The position numbers and the translations under genes were made by a program. A DNA stretch of 64,000 nucleotides, taken from positions 868,001-932,000 of the forward strand of contig NZ_VSLZ01000001.1 in assembly GCF_010747475.1 (NCBI RefSeq), written 5' to 3'. Below are positions 53,028 to 62,178 of the stretch, piece after piece; the stretch's first letter is position 1, and every line of letters begins with the position of its first letter. This stretch comes from Halorussus sp. MSC15.2. GTDB lineage: Archaea; Halobacteriota; Halobacteria; Halobacteriales; Haladaptataceae. The notes beneath the pieces were generated by a model. That model worked only from the letters and a program-made list of their open reading frames with translations, made no database searches and was not told the DNA's origin.

Positions 53028-55058
53028 TTACGCGTTGACCGTGAACGTCGTCGTCTTCGTCTCGCCGTCCGCGGTCTCGTAGTAGACCGTGACGGTAGCA
53101 CGCCGACCCTGCATATCGACCGGGTCGCCGTTGTTCTTCCGGAACTCGAAGAACTGGACGACGGCCGTGTCGCCGCTGCCGACGGTCGCCCGACTGGCGA
53201 GCGATATCCGTTCACCCACGGCCCACCCCTCGCGCCTGTCGGTCGTCGAGTCGGAGTTCCCGTCCCCGTCGACGTCGATTTCGACCTCGCCGACGCCGCT
53301 CTCCGTCTCGCGAATCCGTTTGCCCGGACCCTGAGTACTGTTGACCTTCACGGCGGTCAGGTCGGCGGCGTCCGACAGTTCGTTGCGTAGTTCGACTTGC
53401 AACACGGACCTGACGCCGGACTGGGTCCCTTCGACCGTCCTGGACTCGCCCGTGTACGTGACACCGGCGGTACCGCCGCCGCCGTCGCCGAAGTTACGTA
53501 CGTCGATAGTCAACGCGTCGCCACTTCCGCCGCTCGAACCGTAGACGCGCACCTCTCCGTTCCCTTCCGCGCGAACTGTCACCGTCGTCGTTCCGTCGGG
53601 ACCGGTCGTGCCGATTGCACTTCCCGAGACGCTCGCGACCGAGGTGTCGCTCACGGAGAACGCGACGTCCGCGTTCTGGGCGGTCGGGTCCGTCCCGACG
53701 GTGAGCGTCACCGTCTCCGAGGCACTGGCGTCCCACGTGCAGGTCTCGTCGCTGTCGCAGGTGAGGGCGTTCCCGTTGTCCGCGTCGCTCTCGGCCTCAC
53801 GCCAGTCCACTCGATACGCGTGGTCGCCCCCGCCTGTATCGGACTGACCGCGCACGTGAACCTCGTAGGGCACTGTTTCGGCGGCGGTGGACCCCTCCGT
53901 GTCGTCGTCGTCCGGTCCGTCGAACCCGAGCGCGAACGTGTCTGTCCCCGTTCCGCCCGCGTCGGCGGTCGGGTCGTAGGTGAACACCGCTCGCCCTCGG
54001 TCGTCCGTCGTCACCGTCGTGTCGGACGGGTCGCCGGTCTCGGCGTCGTAGAGGTCACCGCCGCTCGGACTGTCCGTGACCGTCACGCTGACGCCGCTGA
54101 CCGGATTGTTGAACTCGTCTCGGACCTCGGCGACGACGCGCTGGGTCCCGTCCGCTCGAACGGTGGCCCCGTTCCCCTCCACGTCGACCGCGTACGTGGC
54201 TGTCGGTTCGTTCACGTCGGACCCGACGCCGACCTTCGCCAGTCGTAGTTCGTAGACGCCGGGTTCCAGCGAGATGCGGACGCGGTCCGAACCGGCGTCC
54301 TCGACGGCCGTCACGTGCTTGCCGGGGTCGTCTTCCTCGGGGTCGCGCTCGCCTTCGAGCAGTTCACGCCACTCGGTGACGCTCAGTTTCGTCGGGACGA
54401 CCACTGCGAGTTCCTCGCCGTCTTCGTTGCGGACCGTCACGGTCCGGGTCGCCGAACTGACCGGCCGGATGTTCACGCTCGCGGTCCCGCTGCTCGACTT
54501 CGAGAGACTCCCGCCCAGCGCCACCAGCGAGACGGTGTTACCGCGGACGAGTCGCTGGCCCGCCTCGATTCGGTTCGCGTCGTCGAACCGGTTGTAGAGG
54601 ACGCCGTTTCGGTAGACGGTCGTCGGCGGGTCCTGATAGACGTGGTAGAGCGGTTCGTAGGTCACTCCGCGGGTCCGAAAGCTCCGGTCGTCTCCGTTCC
54701 AGTAATCGCCGGTCTCGCCCGCCGCCTTCGCGTTCACGAGGCGGACATCGGCGGGTGACGTGGTGGCCAGCGTCCCCGAGGGCGGTGCGGGATTGACGAA
54801 GAACGCCCGCACGGGGTACCGGGTGCCGAGGGCGACCGACGCCGACCCGCCGCTTCCCGTGACGGCGGTCCGGAGGAGTTCGTCCCTGAAGTCCTGTAGC
54901 TGGCTCTGAACCTGCTGGTTGTGGTTGAACTCCACCTGCTCGTTCTGCTGGGGGACGACCGAGGCCTGATACGTCGAGAGCAGGACGATGAGTACCGCGA
55001 ACAGCAGCACCGTCCCTATCTGGACCGTGACGCCGCGGTCGTCGGTTCGCAGTCGCAC
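53028..55058 (-). CDS. Pilin-like surface protein with Ig-like (Big) domains
   Basis: 676 residues. The N-terminus has a class III (PibD-type) signal: DDRG followed by VTVQIGTVLLFAVLIVLL, one hydrophobic helix and a long extracellular region. Two Ig-like domains are recognisable: one of the Big_1/invasin kind (about 295-380, AEVRDEFNNPVSGVSVTVTD) and one of the Big_2 kind (about 455-510, AFSVSDTSVASVSGSAIGTT). The middle part is beta-rich with low-complexity linkers. Likely a pilus- or surface-associated adhesin. Confidence 0.8.
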   Translation of the reverse strand: MRLRTDDRGVTVQIGTVLLFAVLIVLLSTYQASVVPQQNEQVEFNHNQQVQSQLQDFRDELLRTAVTGSGGSASVALGTRYPVRAFFVNPAPPSGTLATTSPADVRLVNAKAAGETGDYWNGDDRSFRTRGVTYEPLYHVYQDPPTTVYRNGVLYNRFDDANRIEAGQRLVRGNTVSLVALGGSLSKSSSGTASVNIRPVSSATRTVTVRNEDGEELAVVVPTKLSVTEWRELLEGERDPEEDDPGKHVTAVEDAGSDRVRISLEPGVYELRLAKVGVGSDVNEPTATYAVDVEGNGATVRADGTQRVVAEVRDEFNNPVSGVSVTVTDSPSGGDLYDAETGDPSDTTVTTDDRGRAVFTYDPTADAGGTGTDTFALGFDGPDDDDTEGSTAAETVPYEVHVRGQSDTGGGDHAYRVDWREAESDADNGNALTCDSDETCTWDASASETVTLTVGTDPTAQNADVAFSVSDTSVASVSGSAIGTTGPDGTTTVTVRAEGNGEVRVYGSSGGSGDALTIDVRNFGDGGGGTAGVTYTGESRTVEGTQSGVRSVLQVELRNELSDAADLTAVKVNSTQGPGKRIRETESGVGEVEIDVDGDGNSDSTTDRREGWAVGERISLASRATVGSGDTAVVQFFEFRKNNGDPVDMQGRRATVTVYYETADGETKTTTFTVNA

Positions 55059-55083
55059 TACTCGGTTGGTTTCAGGGTGGACA

Positions 55084-55094
55084 GATAAAAATAG
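55084..55094 (-). promoter_or_regulatory. TATA box of the pilin-like gene
   Basis: Minus-strand CTATTTTTATC, 26-36 bases before ATG 55058. Confidence 0.5.
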
Positions 55095-55107
55095 CGCCTG
55101 CGCGGTC

Positions 55108-55698
55108 CTACTCGTCTTCCTCGTCTTCCTCTTCGACGACTTCGGGGTCGCTCATGGCGCTCTGGAGGCTGTCGAGACCGTTGACCCACTCGGTGACGAG
55201 TCCGTATTCGAGTTCCTCGGTGACCGACATGTCGAGTTCCTCGCCGTCGATGATGCGCGTCCCGGCCGCCGCGACCAGTCCGAGCGCGGAGTCGAGGTCC
55301 TCGCCCTCCTCGGCGCGGCCCGCTTCCACGACGTACTCCTCGACGGTGCCCTCGTCGGCGGGACCGTCGGCGACGTACTGCTCGGCCGCGTAGAAGACGC
55401 AGACGAGACTCGTCTGGACGCCGTCGATGAGCATCGCTTTCTCGTCGCTCTCGAACTCCACTTCGTCGAGGACGACCTCGCGGATGTCCGTGAGTTCGTC
55501 CAGCGCCTCCTCTTCGTCGATGTCGCCGTCGTCGTACGCGATGACTATCTTCGCGACGGCGATAGCGACGTCGTCTTGGAGGTTGAGGAGAAGACGTGCG
55601 GAGTCCTCGTCCTCGGGGTCGATTTCCTCCTCCCGAATTCGGTCGAGCCAGTTCTGCCAGCGTTCGTCGGAGTAGAATTCCTCCGGAGGCGCGCTCAT
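55108..55698 (-). CDS. DUF2150 family protein
   Basis: 196 residues when started at MSAPPEEFYSDE (ATG 55698); an upstream ATG at 55725 would add nine residues, but the family usually begins near EFYSxERWQNW. The strongly acidic helical body has LQDDVAIAVAKIVIAYDDG and ends in an Asp/Glu tail. DUF2150 is a haloarchaeal family without a known function. It precedes the pilin-like gene on the same strand, whose own TATA box lies in the gap between them. Confidence 0.85.
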   Translation of the reverse strand: MSAPPEEFYSDERWQNWLDRIREEEIDPEDEDSARLLLNLQDDVAIAVAKIVIAYDDGDIDEEEALDELTDIREVVLDEVEFESDEKAMLIDGVQTSLVCVFYAAEQYVADGPADEGTVEEYVVEAGRAEEGEDLDSALGLVAAAGTRIIDGEELDMSVTEELEYGLVTEWVNGLDSLQSAMSDPEVVEEEDEEDE

Positions 55699-55747
55699 AT
55701 CCTTTCCGAGTGTTGCGCGCTTCATATGCCTTTCTGCTTTGGCCGCG

Positions 55748-56617
55748 CTAACTGTCGAACGTTTCTTCCGTGCTAACGCCGTACACCCGCCTCGGCGTTT
55801 CGACGTGGGCGTTTCGGACGGCGTCGTCGTAGCCCTCCTCCTGCATCCACCTGACCCGTCTGGGGACGGTCCGGGGTCCCATGACCGCGCCGGGCCGGTC
55901 GGGGTCGTCCACGAAGTCGGTCTCCATCAGGAACGGGTCGCCGCGCTCGACGGCGACTTCGAGGCGGTCCTTCTCGCTCATCACGCTCGGCGTCGGTCCC
56001 GCGAGTTCCCCGCCCGCGTAGTGCTTGACGACCCGCTCGGGGTCGAGTCCGGCGTCCTCGGCCCACCGCGCGATGTCCGTCAGGTCGTCGCTGGCCTCGG
56101 TGTGGAGTTGGACCGCGCAGTCGTTGTCCGCGCCCAGCGACAGTCCGTGCCGGAGGACTTCGTTCGAGGCCTCCCACACCGCGTCGGTCGTGTCGTAGTG
56201 CGGGCGACCGGTCTTGAGTGCGACCGCCTCGCCGGGTTCGACGCGCTCGCCGTCCGCGACGTACTCCGCCGCGAGGTCCAGTCCGGCCCGCATCAGGTCG
56301 CGGGCCTCCTCCGGCGAGTAGCCACGGTCGTCCACCAGTTTCGATATCAGGCCGGGGTGAACCCCGAGGACGGGCCACGCTCGACCCGGAAGCACCTCGT
56401 TCGCCCGCGAGACTACGTCGAGGGTCGTCTCGAAGACCGGCCGGAACTCCTCGCCGGTCTCGGGTTCGACCCCGAGCAGCCACGAGGGCTTGTTGACCAC
56501 GAGCAGGTGCGTGCCGCCGCTCCGGGCGAAGTCCTTCACGGCCTCGATTCCCCGGCCGTGGTCGGGGTCCAGATGCAGGTGATTGTCGAGTACCGGCGTT
56601 CCGAGGTCCTCGCTCAT
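55748..56617 (-). CDS. TatD-like metal-dependent hydrolase
   Basis: 289 residues from ATG 56617. Metal motif VLDNHLHLDPDHG (H13, H15), further His in VQLHTEASDD and VVKHYAGGEL, and the acidic METDFVDDP site. TIM-barrel phosphodiesterase fold of the TatD-related branch found in archaea; TatD proteins are often DNases, but the substrate here is inferred only from the family. Confidence 0.8.
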   Translation of the reverse strand: MSEDLGTPVLDNHLHLDPDHGRGIEAVKDFARSGGTHLLVVNKPSWLLGVEPETGEEFRPVFETTLDVVSRANEVLPGRAWPVLGVHPGLISKLVDDRGYSPEEARDLMRAGLDLAAEYVADGERVEPGEAVALKTGRPHYDTTDAVWEASNEVLRHGLSLGADNDCAVQLHTEASDDLTDIARWAEDAGLDPERVVKHYAGGELAGPTPSVMSEKDRLEVAVERGDPFLMETDFVDDPDRPGAVMGPRTVPRRVRWMQEEGYDDAVRNAHVETPRRVYGVSTEETFDS

Positions 56618-56890
56618 GGTCGTGGCTTCGCGCGAGAACGAAAAAAACGTCGGCGGTTCGCCACCGGTCGGCGGTCGCTGACTAACCGCGCGCGAGTCGT
56701 GCGCTCGCGGAATCGAGTCGATTCTGCGTCGCGCGTTCGTCTCGCGGGTCGCGCGCACCGTTCACATCGCGAGGCTCGCCCGCGTAACACGCACGTGCAG
56801 GAGACAAGATAAAACAAGCTCGCCGGACGGGATGCATCGAACGCTCGCCCCGGCGCGGACTTGAAGGTCGCTCGGACCCGAGACTCCGCC

Positions 56891-57358
56891 ATGACGGAGG
56901 ACGACCCGCGGAACGTCCGGTCGCTCGCCGTCGCGGTCGGCGACGTCGTGACGGCCTACGAGGCGCGACGGCGGAGCGAGCGCAGACCGGTCCTCAGAGT
57001 GACGCCGCCGTTCTCGGGCCGGATGCGCGCGCGACTCCACGACCCCGGGCCGGCCGCGCAGGCGGCGACCGAGGACGACGACAGGGATACCGAGACGGGG
57101 GCGCTCCACGTCCCGCCGGCGCGGTTCCTCGCCGAGGAAGGTGTCCCGCAGTATCCGACGCCCGACAGCACCGAGGACGCGCTCCGCTCGGACCCCGACA
57201 CCGAATTCTCGGTCGAGCGCCACCGCGAGCGTCACGTCGAGGCGGTCGAAGCGTGGCGTACCGCCGTCGGCGAAGCCATCGTGTCGTCGCTGAACCTCCG
57301 ACTCGGCGAGGGGACGCACAGCGTCGAGGTCAAGACCCTCGGCGACTCGTCGGTGTAG
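56891..57358 (+). CDS. Conserved haloarchaeal protein of unknown function
   Basis: 155 residues from MTEDDPRNV; an in-frame upstream start at 56861 would add ten residues. It is mixed alpha/beta with many Arg and Glu (PVLRVTPPFSGRMRARLHDP) and a helical end. No membrane segment, no known motif. It is divergent from the TatD-like gene. Confidence 0.6.
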   Translation: MTEDDPRNVRSLAVAVGDVVTAYEARRRSERRPVLRVTPPFSGRMRARLHDPGPAAQAATEDDDRDTETGALHVPPARFLAEEGVPQYPTPDSTEDALRSDPDTEFSVERHRERHVEAVEAWRTAVGEAIVSSLNLRLGEGTHSVEVKTLGDSSV

Positions 57359-57467
57359 TTGATGACTCGTTCCGGGGGTGGAAGGGCGACGACAGAGAGA
57401 GTGATACCGGAACCCGCCGACGAGAGAACGTATCGCCGAGCGCCGCTCCCCGAACGGAGACGGCCTT

Positions 57468-57929
57468 TCAGTTCGTTTCCGTCGCGCTCTCTTCCACGAC
57501 GAAGGCCTCGTGGGCCGCGTTCTGGAGCGCGTCCGACCGGCCGTGTTCGCCCGGCGCGATGGCGACGGTCCGGACGCCGTTCCGGGCGGCTTTCTCCAAT
57601 ACGGGCTTGAAATCGGTATCTCGCGAGGCGATTGCCAGTACGTCGAGTCCGTCGGTCAGCGCGAACTCCGTGGCGTCCACGGCGAGTTTCACGTCCACGT
57701 CGCCGCTGGTGACGGTGACCTCGAAGCCGCGGGCCTCGGCGGCCTGAATCAGCGCCGGGGTGGCGTGTTCGTCGAGGTAGAGTCGGGTCACGGAGAGTTG
57801 ACCGAGGTCCTCGGCTACCGAACGGACGTCGTCTAAGTCCACGTCGAACTCCTCGCGCAGCACGTTGGGACCGTCTACGAACAGCGCGACGGTCGTCTCC
57901 CCGTCGAGGAGCGAGCGCAGCGGTTGCAT
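57468..57929 (-). CDS. NYN-domain protein (PIN-like nuclease fold)
   Basis: 153 residues from ATG 57929. The acidic NYN active-site residues are seen in ALFVDGPNVLREEF (D19, N22) and in IASRDTDFKPVLEKAA; KLAVDATEF supplies the third region. The LabA/DUF88 group is thought to be RNase-like and acts in RNA turnover. The start follows a stretch with no clear TATA box. Confidence 0.82.
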   Translation of the reverse strand: MQPLRSLLDGETTVALFVDGPNVLREEFDVDLDDVRSVAEDLGQLSVTRLYLDEHATPALIQAAEARGFEVTVTSGDVDVKLAVDATEFALTDGLDVLAIASRDTDFKPVLEKAARNGVRTVAIAPGEHGRSDALQNAAHEAFVVEESATETN

Positions 57930-58069
57930 GTCCTGCCGTAGCGGCCGTTCCGGTTTAGCCGTGCCGGTCCGGACCGCATTCTGAAAGTTCCACAGTTGCA
58001 AACGGTTCAATAGTTTGTGATACGAGTTACTATAACCAGATAACAATTTATTACAGGTCAAAATCAAGA

Positions 58070-58077
58070 TTTAAATA
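58070..58077 (+). promoter_or_regulatory. TATA box of the halolysin gene
   Basis: TTTAAATA lies 28-35 bases before ATG 58105, at the end of an AT-rich stretch of about 70 bases. Confidence 0.6.
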
Positions 58078-58104
58078 ACTCCGTTCCATGGGGTAGAATG
58101 TAGC

Positions 58105-59679
58105 ATGTCAGACGACAGCACGCAGCGATTCAATCGCCGTACGTTCCTCAAGGCCACCGGCGCGGCCGGTGCAGCAGCCGCAGTGAGCGGTGTCACAGCA
58201 GCGACCCCCGGGCGCGAACCCGGTCCCAAGAAGGACGAGATTCTCGTCGGCGTCTCCGCAGGAAACGGTGACGTCGAAGCAGCAGTCACCACGCACGTTC
58301 CCGGCAACGCGGAGGTCGTTCACACGAACGACAACCTCCGCTACGCCGCGGTGAAGTTCCCGAGTCAGGTCCCCGACAAGGCCAGACAGAACTTCATCGA
58401 CGCCATCACGAAGAAGGACGGCATCAAGTACGCCGAGCGAAACAAGACGCACAAGGCGCTCGCTACGCCGAACGACCCGCGGTTCAGCGACCAGTACGCG
58501 CCCCAGCAGGTCGAGTCCCCCGCCGCGTGGGACGAGGTCAGCGGCTTCGGAGACTCCGGCGTCACCATCGCCGTCGTGGACACGGGTGCCCAGTACAACC
58601 ACCCCGACCTCCAAGCGAACTACGAGTCCAACCCCGGGAAGGACTTCGTGGACGACGACTCGGACCCGTATCCGCCGGACCCGTCGAGCGAGCAGCACGC
58701 CACGCACGTCTCCGGCTGTGCGGCCGCGGTCGTCGACGACGGCACGGGCGTCGCCGGACAGGGTAACTCCTCGCTCATCAACGGTCGGGCGCTCGGCCCG
58801 AACGGCGGTTCGACGGCCGACATCGCGGACGCCGTCGAGTGGGCGACCGACCAAGGCGCGGACATCATCAACATGTCCCTCGGTGGCGGCGGCTACACCT
58901 CCACGATGAAGAACGCGGTCCAGTACGCGGTCAACAACGGCGCGCTCCCCATCTGTGCGGCCGGTAACGACGGCTCCAGTTCCGTCTCCTACCCCGCGGC
59001 CTACAGCGAGTGTATGGCCATCTCCGCGGTGAACTCCAACGAGGAACTCGCCTCCTTCTCGCAGTACGGCGACGTGGACCTCGCCGCGCCCGGCGTGGAC
59101 GTCCTCTCGACGATTCCGACCGACAGCTACGCGAAGTTCAGCGGAACCTCGATGGCGACCCCCGTCACGTCCGGCGTCGCCGGTCTGACCCTCGCCAAGT
59201 GGGACCTCAGCACCTCCGGCCTCCGCAGTCACCTCAAGGCCACCGCGAAGGACATCGGTCTCTCCTCGGACAAGCAGGGCGCGGGTCAGGTCAACGCCTA
59301 CAACGCGGTCACGACCCAGCCCGGCGACGGTGGCGGTGGCGGCGGCGGTGGCGGCGGCGACTCCTCGACCACCACGAAGTCCGGTTCGCTCAGTAGTTCC
59401 TCCGACTACGACGACTACTCCTACGCGTGGCAGTACAGCAGTCCGAGCCAAGTCGTCGTGGAACTCTCCGGCCCGTCGGACGCCGACTTCGACCTCTACG
59501 TCAACACCGGCACCACGGCGGCGCCGACCCCCAGCAGTTACGACTACCGCTCGTACACCACGAACAGTCAGGAGTCCATCACCATCGACAACCCGGACGA
59601 CTCGACGGAGCTGCAGATTGACGTCGATTCCTACAGCGGTTCCGGCAGCTACGACCTGACCATCACCGAGAAGCAGTAA
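58105..59679 (+). CDS. Halolysin-type subtilisin-like serine protease with PPC domain
   Basis: 524 residues. Tat signal (NRRTFLKATGA, R11-R12), an inhibitor/propeptide (about 40-120), S8 catalytic core: Asp159 (AVVDTGAQ), His198 (QHATHVSG), Asn288 (AAGND) and Ser349 (GTSMATPV). A Gly-rich linker (about 411-422) joins a C-terminal PPC-like domain (about 425-524, SDYDDYSYAWQY). It is exported folded and cleaves extracellular protein. Stop followed by a T-rich terminator. Confidence 0.93.
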   Translation: MSDDSTQRFNRRTFLKATGAAGAAAAVSGVTAATPGREPGPKKDEILVGVSAGNGDVEAAVTTHVPGNAEVVHTNDNLRYAAVKFPSQVPDKARQNFIDAITKKDGIKYAERNKTHKALATPNDPRFSDQYAPQQVESPAAWDEVSGFGDSGVTIAVVDTGAQYNHPDLQANYESNPGKDFVDDDSDPYPPDPSSEQHATHVSGCAAAVVDDGTGVAGQGNSSLINGRALGPNGGSTADIADAVEWATDQGADIINMSLGGGGYTSTMKNAVQYAVNNGALPICAAGNDGSSSVSYPAAYSECMAISAVNSNEELASFSQYGDVDLAAPGVDVLSTIPTDSYAKFSGTSMATPVTSGVAGLTLAKWDLSTSGLRSHLKATAKDIGLSSDKQGAGQVNAYNAVTTQPGDGGGGGGGGGGDSSTTTKSGSLSSSSDYDDYSYAWQYSSPSQVVVELSGPSDADFDLYVNTGTTAAPTPSSYDYRSYTTNSQESITIDNPDDSTELQIDVDSYSGSGSYDLTITEKQ

Positions 59680-59702
59680 CTCGGCGAGTAACAGCGACTA
59701 CA

Positions 59703-59711
59703 TTTCTTTTT
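59703..59711 (+). terminator. T-rich terminator after the halolysin gene
   Basis: TTTCTTTTT starts 24 bases past the stop, the kind of oligo-T tract at which archaeal RNA polymerase stops. Confidence 0.5.
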
Positions 59712-59796
59712 CGCGCGACGTGACGACCGACATCCGACCGCAATCGCGGTCGCGTTCTCGCAGTACGAGTCCTCAAAGTGCGACTCGGTAATTGAG

Positions 59797-59804
59797 CTTT
59801 TACG
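59797..59804 (+). promoter_or_regulatory. TATA-like box of the CPA1 antiporter gene
   Basis: CTTTTACG lies 23-30 bases before ATG 59827. Confidence 0.4.
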
Positions 59805-59826
59805 TTTCGCCGGGGTAGCCACTGAC

Positions 59827-61557
59827 ATGGTTGCCGAAACCGGAATCGCGGCCGAACTCATCGACCTGCTCTCGGTGTTCGTCATCGCCGCGGGCGTCGG
59901 CGTCTTCGTCGCCAAAATAGGTCGGTTCCCCTACACGATTGCGCTCCTGCTCGCCGGACTCGCAGTGTCGATTCTGGGTATCACCATCGACATCGAACTC
60001 TCCCACGACCTCATCCTGCTCGTGTTCCTCCCGCCGCTGCTGTTCGAAGGCGCGGCGACCACCGACCTCGAACGCTTCCGGGAGAACCTCTCGCACGTCC
60101 TCGTCCTCGCCGTCGTGGGGTTGATAACCGCGATTCTCCTCCTCGGAATCGTCGGTCACTTCGCCTTCGGGTTCCCCCTACTGGTCTCGCTGCTGTTCGC
60201 GGCGATGATTCTGCCGACCGACCCCGTATCGGTGCTGGCGCTGTTCGAGGAACTGGGCGCGCCCGAGCGCCTGTCGGTCTTGGTCGAGGGCGAGAGTCTC
60301 ATCAACGACGGCGTCGGCGTCGTCATCTTCTCGACGCTGTTCGCGCTGGTACTCGACTCCACCGCGGCCGGGACCGACCTCGCGGACCTCGTCACGACCA
60401 GCACCATCGTGGACGCATCGGCCGACATCGTCGTGGCCAGCGCGGGCGGTGCGGTCGTCGGGCTGGTCGCCGGACTCGCGGTGTACCAAGTCATGTACCG
60501 CCTCGACGAACACACGACCGAAATCGTGCTGACGCTCGTACTCGCGTACGGGAGCTTCCTGCTGGCCGAGCACACCCTGAGCGGCGTCATCAGCGATTAC
60601 TACTTCAGCGGCGTCATCGCCACCGTCACGGCGGGACTCCTCATCGGGAACCGCGGCGCGGAGTACGCGATGAGCGCCCAGACCAAGATTTCGGTGTTCA
60701 ACACGTGGGACACCGCGGCCTTCCTCGTCAACACGCTCATCTTCCTGCTCATCGGCGCGAAGACCCCTATCAACCAGATGCTCGCACACGGCCGACTCAT
60801 CCTGCTCGCCATCCCGCTGGTCCTGCTCGCGCGTGCGGCGGTGGTCTACCCCATCACGAACATCGTCAATCGGTTCGTGCCGAACTCGGTCCCGCTCGAC
60901 TACCAGCACGTCATGGTCTGGGGCGGGCTTCACGCCTCGATTCCCATCGCGCTGGTGCTCGGTCTGCCGCCGGACTTCCCGTTCCGGGAGCGACTCCGGG
61001 CGATGGTGTTCGGCGTCGCGGCGTTCAGCCTCGTCGTGCAGGGACTCACGATGGGCCGCGTGATGAACGCGCTCGACATCGTGACTCGCTCGGAGACCGA
61101 GGCACTGTACGAACTGCTCGTGGGACGCGCCCGCGCGGTGGACGCCGCGCTCGAATCGGCCGAGCGCCTCCACGACGCCGGCGACCTCTCGGAGTCGGTC
61201 TACGAGGACTTCCGCGGGGAGTACGAGCGCGAGAAGCGCGACCTGAACGAGACCATCTCCGAACTCCTCGAAGACAACCCGGAACTCCGTCGCGAGGAAC
61301 TGCTCATCGGCGAGCGGCAGGTACTCAAACAGGAGAAGAGCGCGCTGATGGACGCGATGCGAACCGGCACGGTCAGCGACGACGTGGGTCGCCGCCTGAT
61401 GGAGGAGGTGGACCTCAAACTCGACCGCGTGCAGTCTGGCGAGAGCACGGTCAGCGACCGCCCGGAGGAGGAGCGCTACGAGGAGTTCTGGCGCTCGCGC
61501 GCCGCGGAGTTGGGTCTGGAGACGCAACTCGAAGCGCGGGAAGCCAGCGACGACTGA
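59827..61557 (+). CDS. CPA1-family Na+/H+ antiporter (NhaP type)
   Basis: 576 residues: twelve or thirteen helices and a C-terminal cytoplasmic domain of about 150 residues with a charged coiled-coil-like region. The CPA1 sequence ILPTDPVSVLALFEE and the transport site LINDGVGVVIFS are present around residues 130-180. It expels Na+ in exchange for protons or works in the opposite direction for K+. The helical C-tail may sense pH or nucleotide. Confidence 0.88.
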   Translation: MVAETGIAAELIDLLSVFVIAAGVGVFVAKIGRFPYTIALLLAGLAVSILGITIDIELSHDLILLVFLPPLLFEGAATTDLERFRENLSHVLVLAVVGLITAILLLGIVGHFAFGFPLLVSLLFAAMILPTDPVSVLALFEELGAPERLSVLVEGESLINDGVGVVIFSTLFALVLDSTAAGTDLADLVTTSTIVDASADIVVASAGGAVVGLVAGLAVYQVMYRLDEHTTEIVLTLVLAYGSFLLAEHTLSGVISDYYFSGVIATVTAGLLIGNRGAEYAMSAQTKISVFNTWDTAAFLVNTLIFLLIGAKTPINQMLAHGRLILLAIPLVLLARAAVVYPITNIVNRFVPNSVPLDYQHVMVWGGLHASIPIALVLGLPPDFPFRERLRAMVFGVAAFSLVVQGLTMGRVMNALDIVTRSETEALYELLVGRARAVDAALESAERLHDAGDLSESVYEDFRGEYEREKRDLNETISELLEDNPELRREELLIGERQVLKQEKSALMDAMRTGTVSDDVGRRLMEEVDLKLDRVQSGESTVSDRPEEERYEEFWRSRAAELGLETQLEAREASDD

Positions 61558-61647
61558 CCGCGGACTCTGTCGGGCGTCCGTCCCGTGAGTTCTCCGACTC
61601 GTCGGACCGCGGGCCGACCGTGCCGTGGAGTCGTTTACTCCCAATTC

Positions 61648-61678
61648 AGGTGAGACTGACTTCTCACAGCAGTCACCT
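61648..61678 (+). repeat. Overlapping inverted repeats, two alternative hairpins
   Basis: AGGTGA (61648-61653) pairs with TCACCT (61673-61678); the overlapping GTGAGA (61650-61655) pairs with TCTCAC (61662-61667). Both 6-bp stems cannot form together. It lies about 90 bases after the antiporter stop and 120 before the next start. Possible structured end or leader, function unknown. Confidence 0.45.
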
Positions 61679-61800
61679 CGGGGATAGCTGACTTCGCTTC
61701 GGCGTTCGACTCCGGAGAGTCTGCGCACGAACGTTCAAATACGATACCGCACCAGTTCGCCCCGACCGGCGCGCAGAACGCACCTGCCGGTCCGATAGCC

Positions 61801-62178
61801 ATGACGCACTGCCACAACTGCGGTCACACCGGTACGTTCGTACTGCTCGTCCAATGCACGCTCGCAGTTCGCGGTCCCGACGTGGACCACGACGCCGCGT
61901 CTATCGCGGACTGTCCCCGCTGCACGCCGACCGGAAATTACGGTGTCGCTCCGTCCACGGCCGACCGAGATGCCGCGGACCGCGGTGCCGCCAGAGATAC
62001 CGCGGGCCGTGACGCCGACGCTCGCGCCGACTGTCGTCCGGACCGCGCCGAACGCGAGATGCTCCCGTCGTCGGGTGACTGCTCGCTGGCGGTCCAGTGT
62101 CCGGCCTGCGACAGCACCGACGTCGGCGTCGCGGCCAGCGACCTGCTGGTGTGCTACGGACCGACCACTACGTCGTAG
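61801..62178 (+). CDS. Zinc-ribbon protein with low-complexity insert
   Basis: 125 residues. A first CxxC/CxxC pair (HCHNCGHTG and ADCPRCTPT) and a last one (VQCPACDSTD) suggest a zinc ribbon. Between them lies a stretch of Asp, Arg and Ala (ADRDAADRGAARDTAGRDAD) of low complexity. Function unknown. Its 3' end overlaps the opposite-strand gene at 62154. Confidence 0.65.
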   Translation: MTHCHNCGHTGTFVLLVQCTLAVRGPDVDHDAASIADCPRCTPTGNYGVAPSTADRDAADRGAARDTAGRDADARADCRPDRAEREMLPSSGDCSLAVQCPACDSTDVGVAASDLLVCYGPTTTS

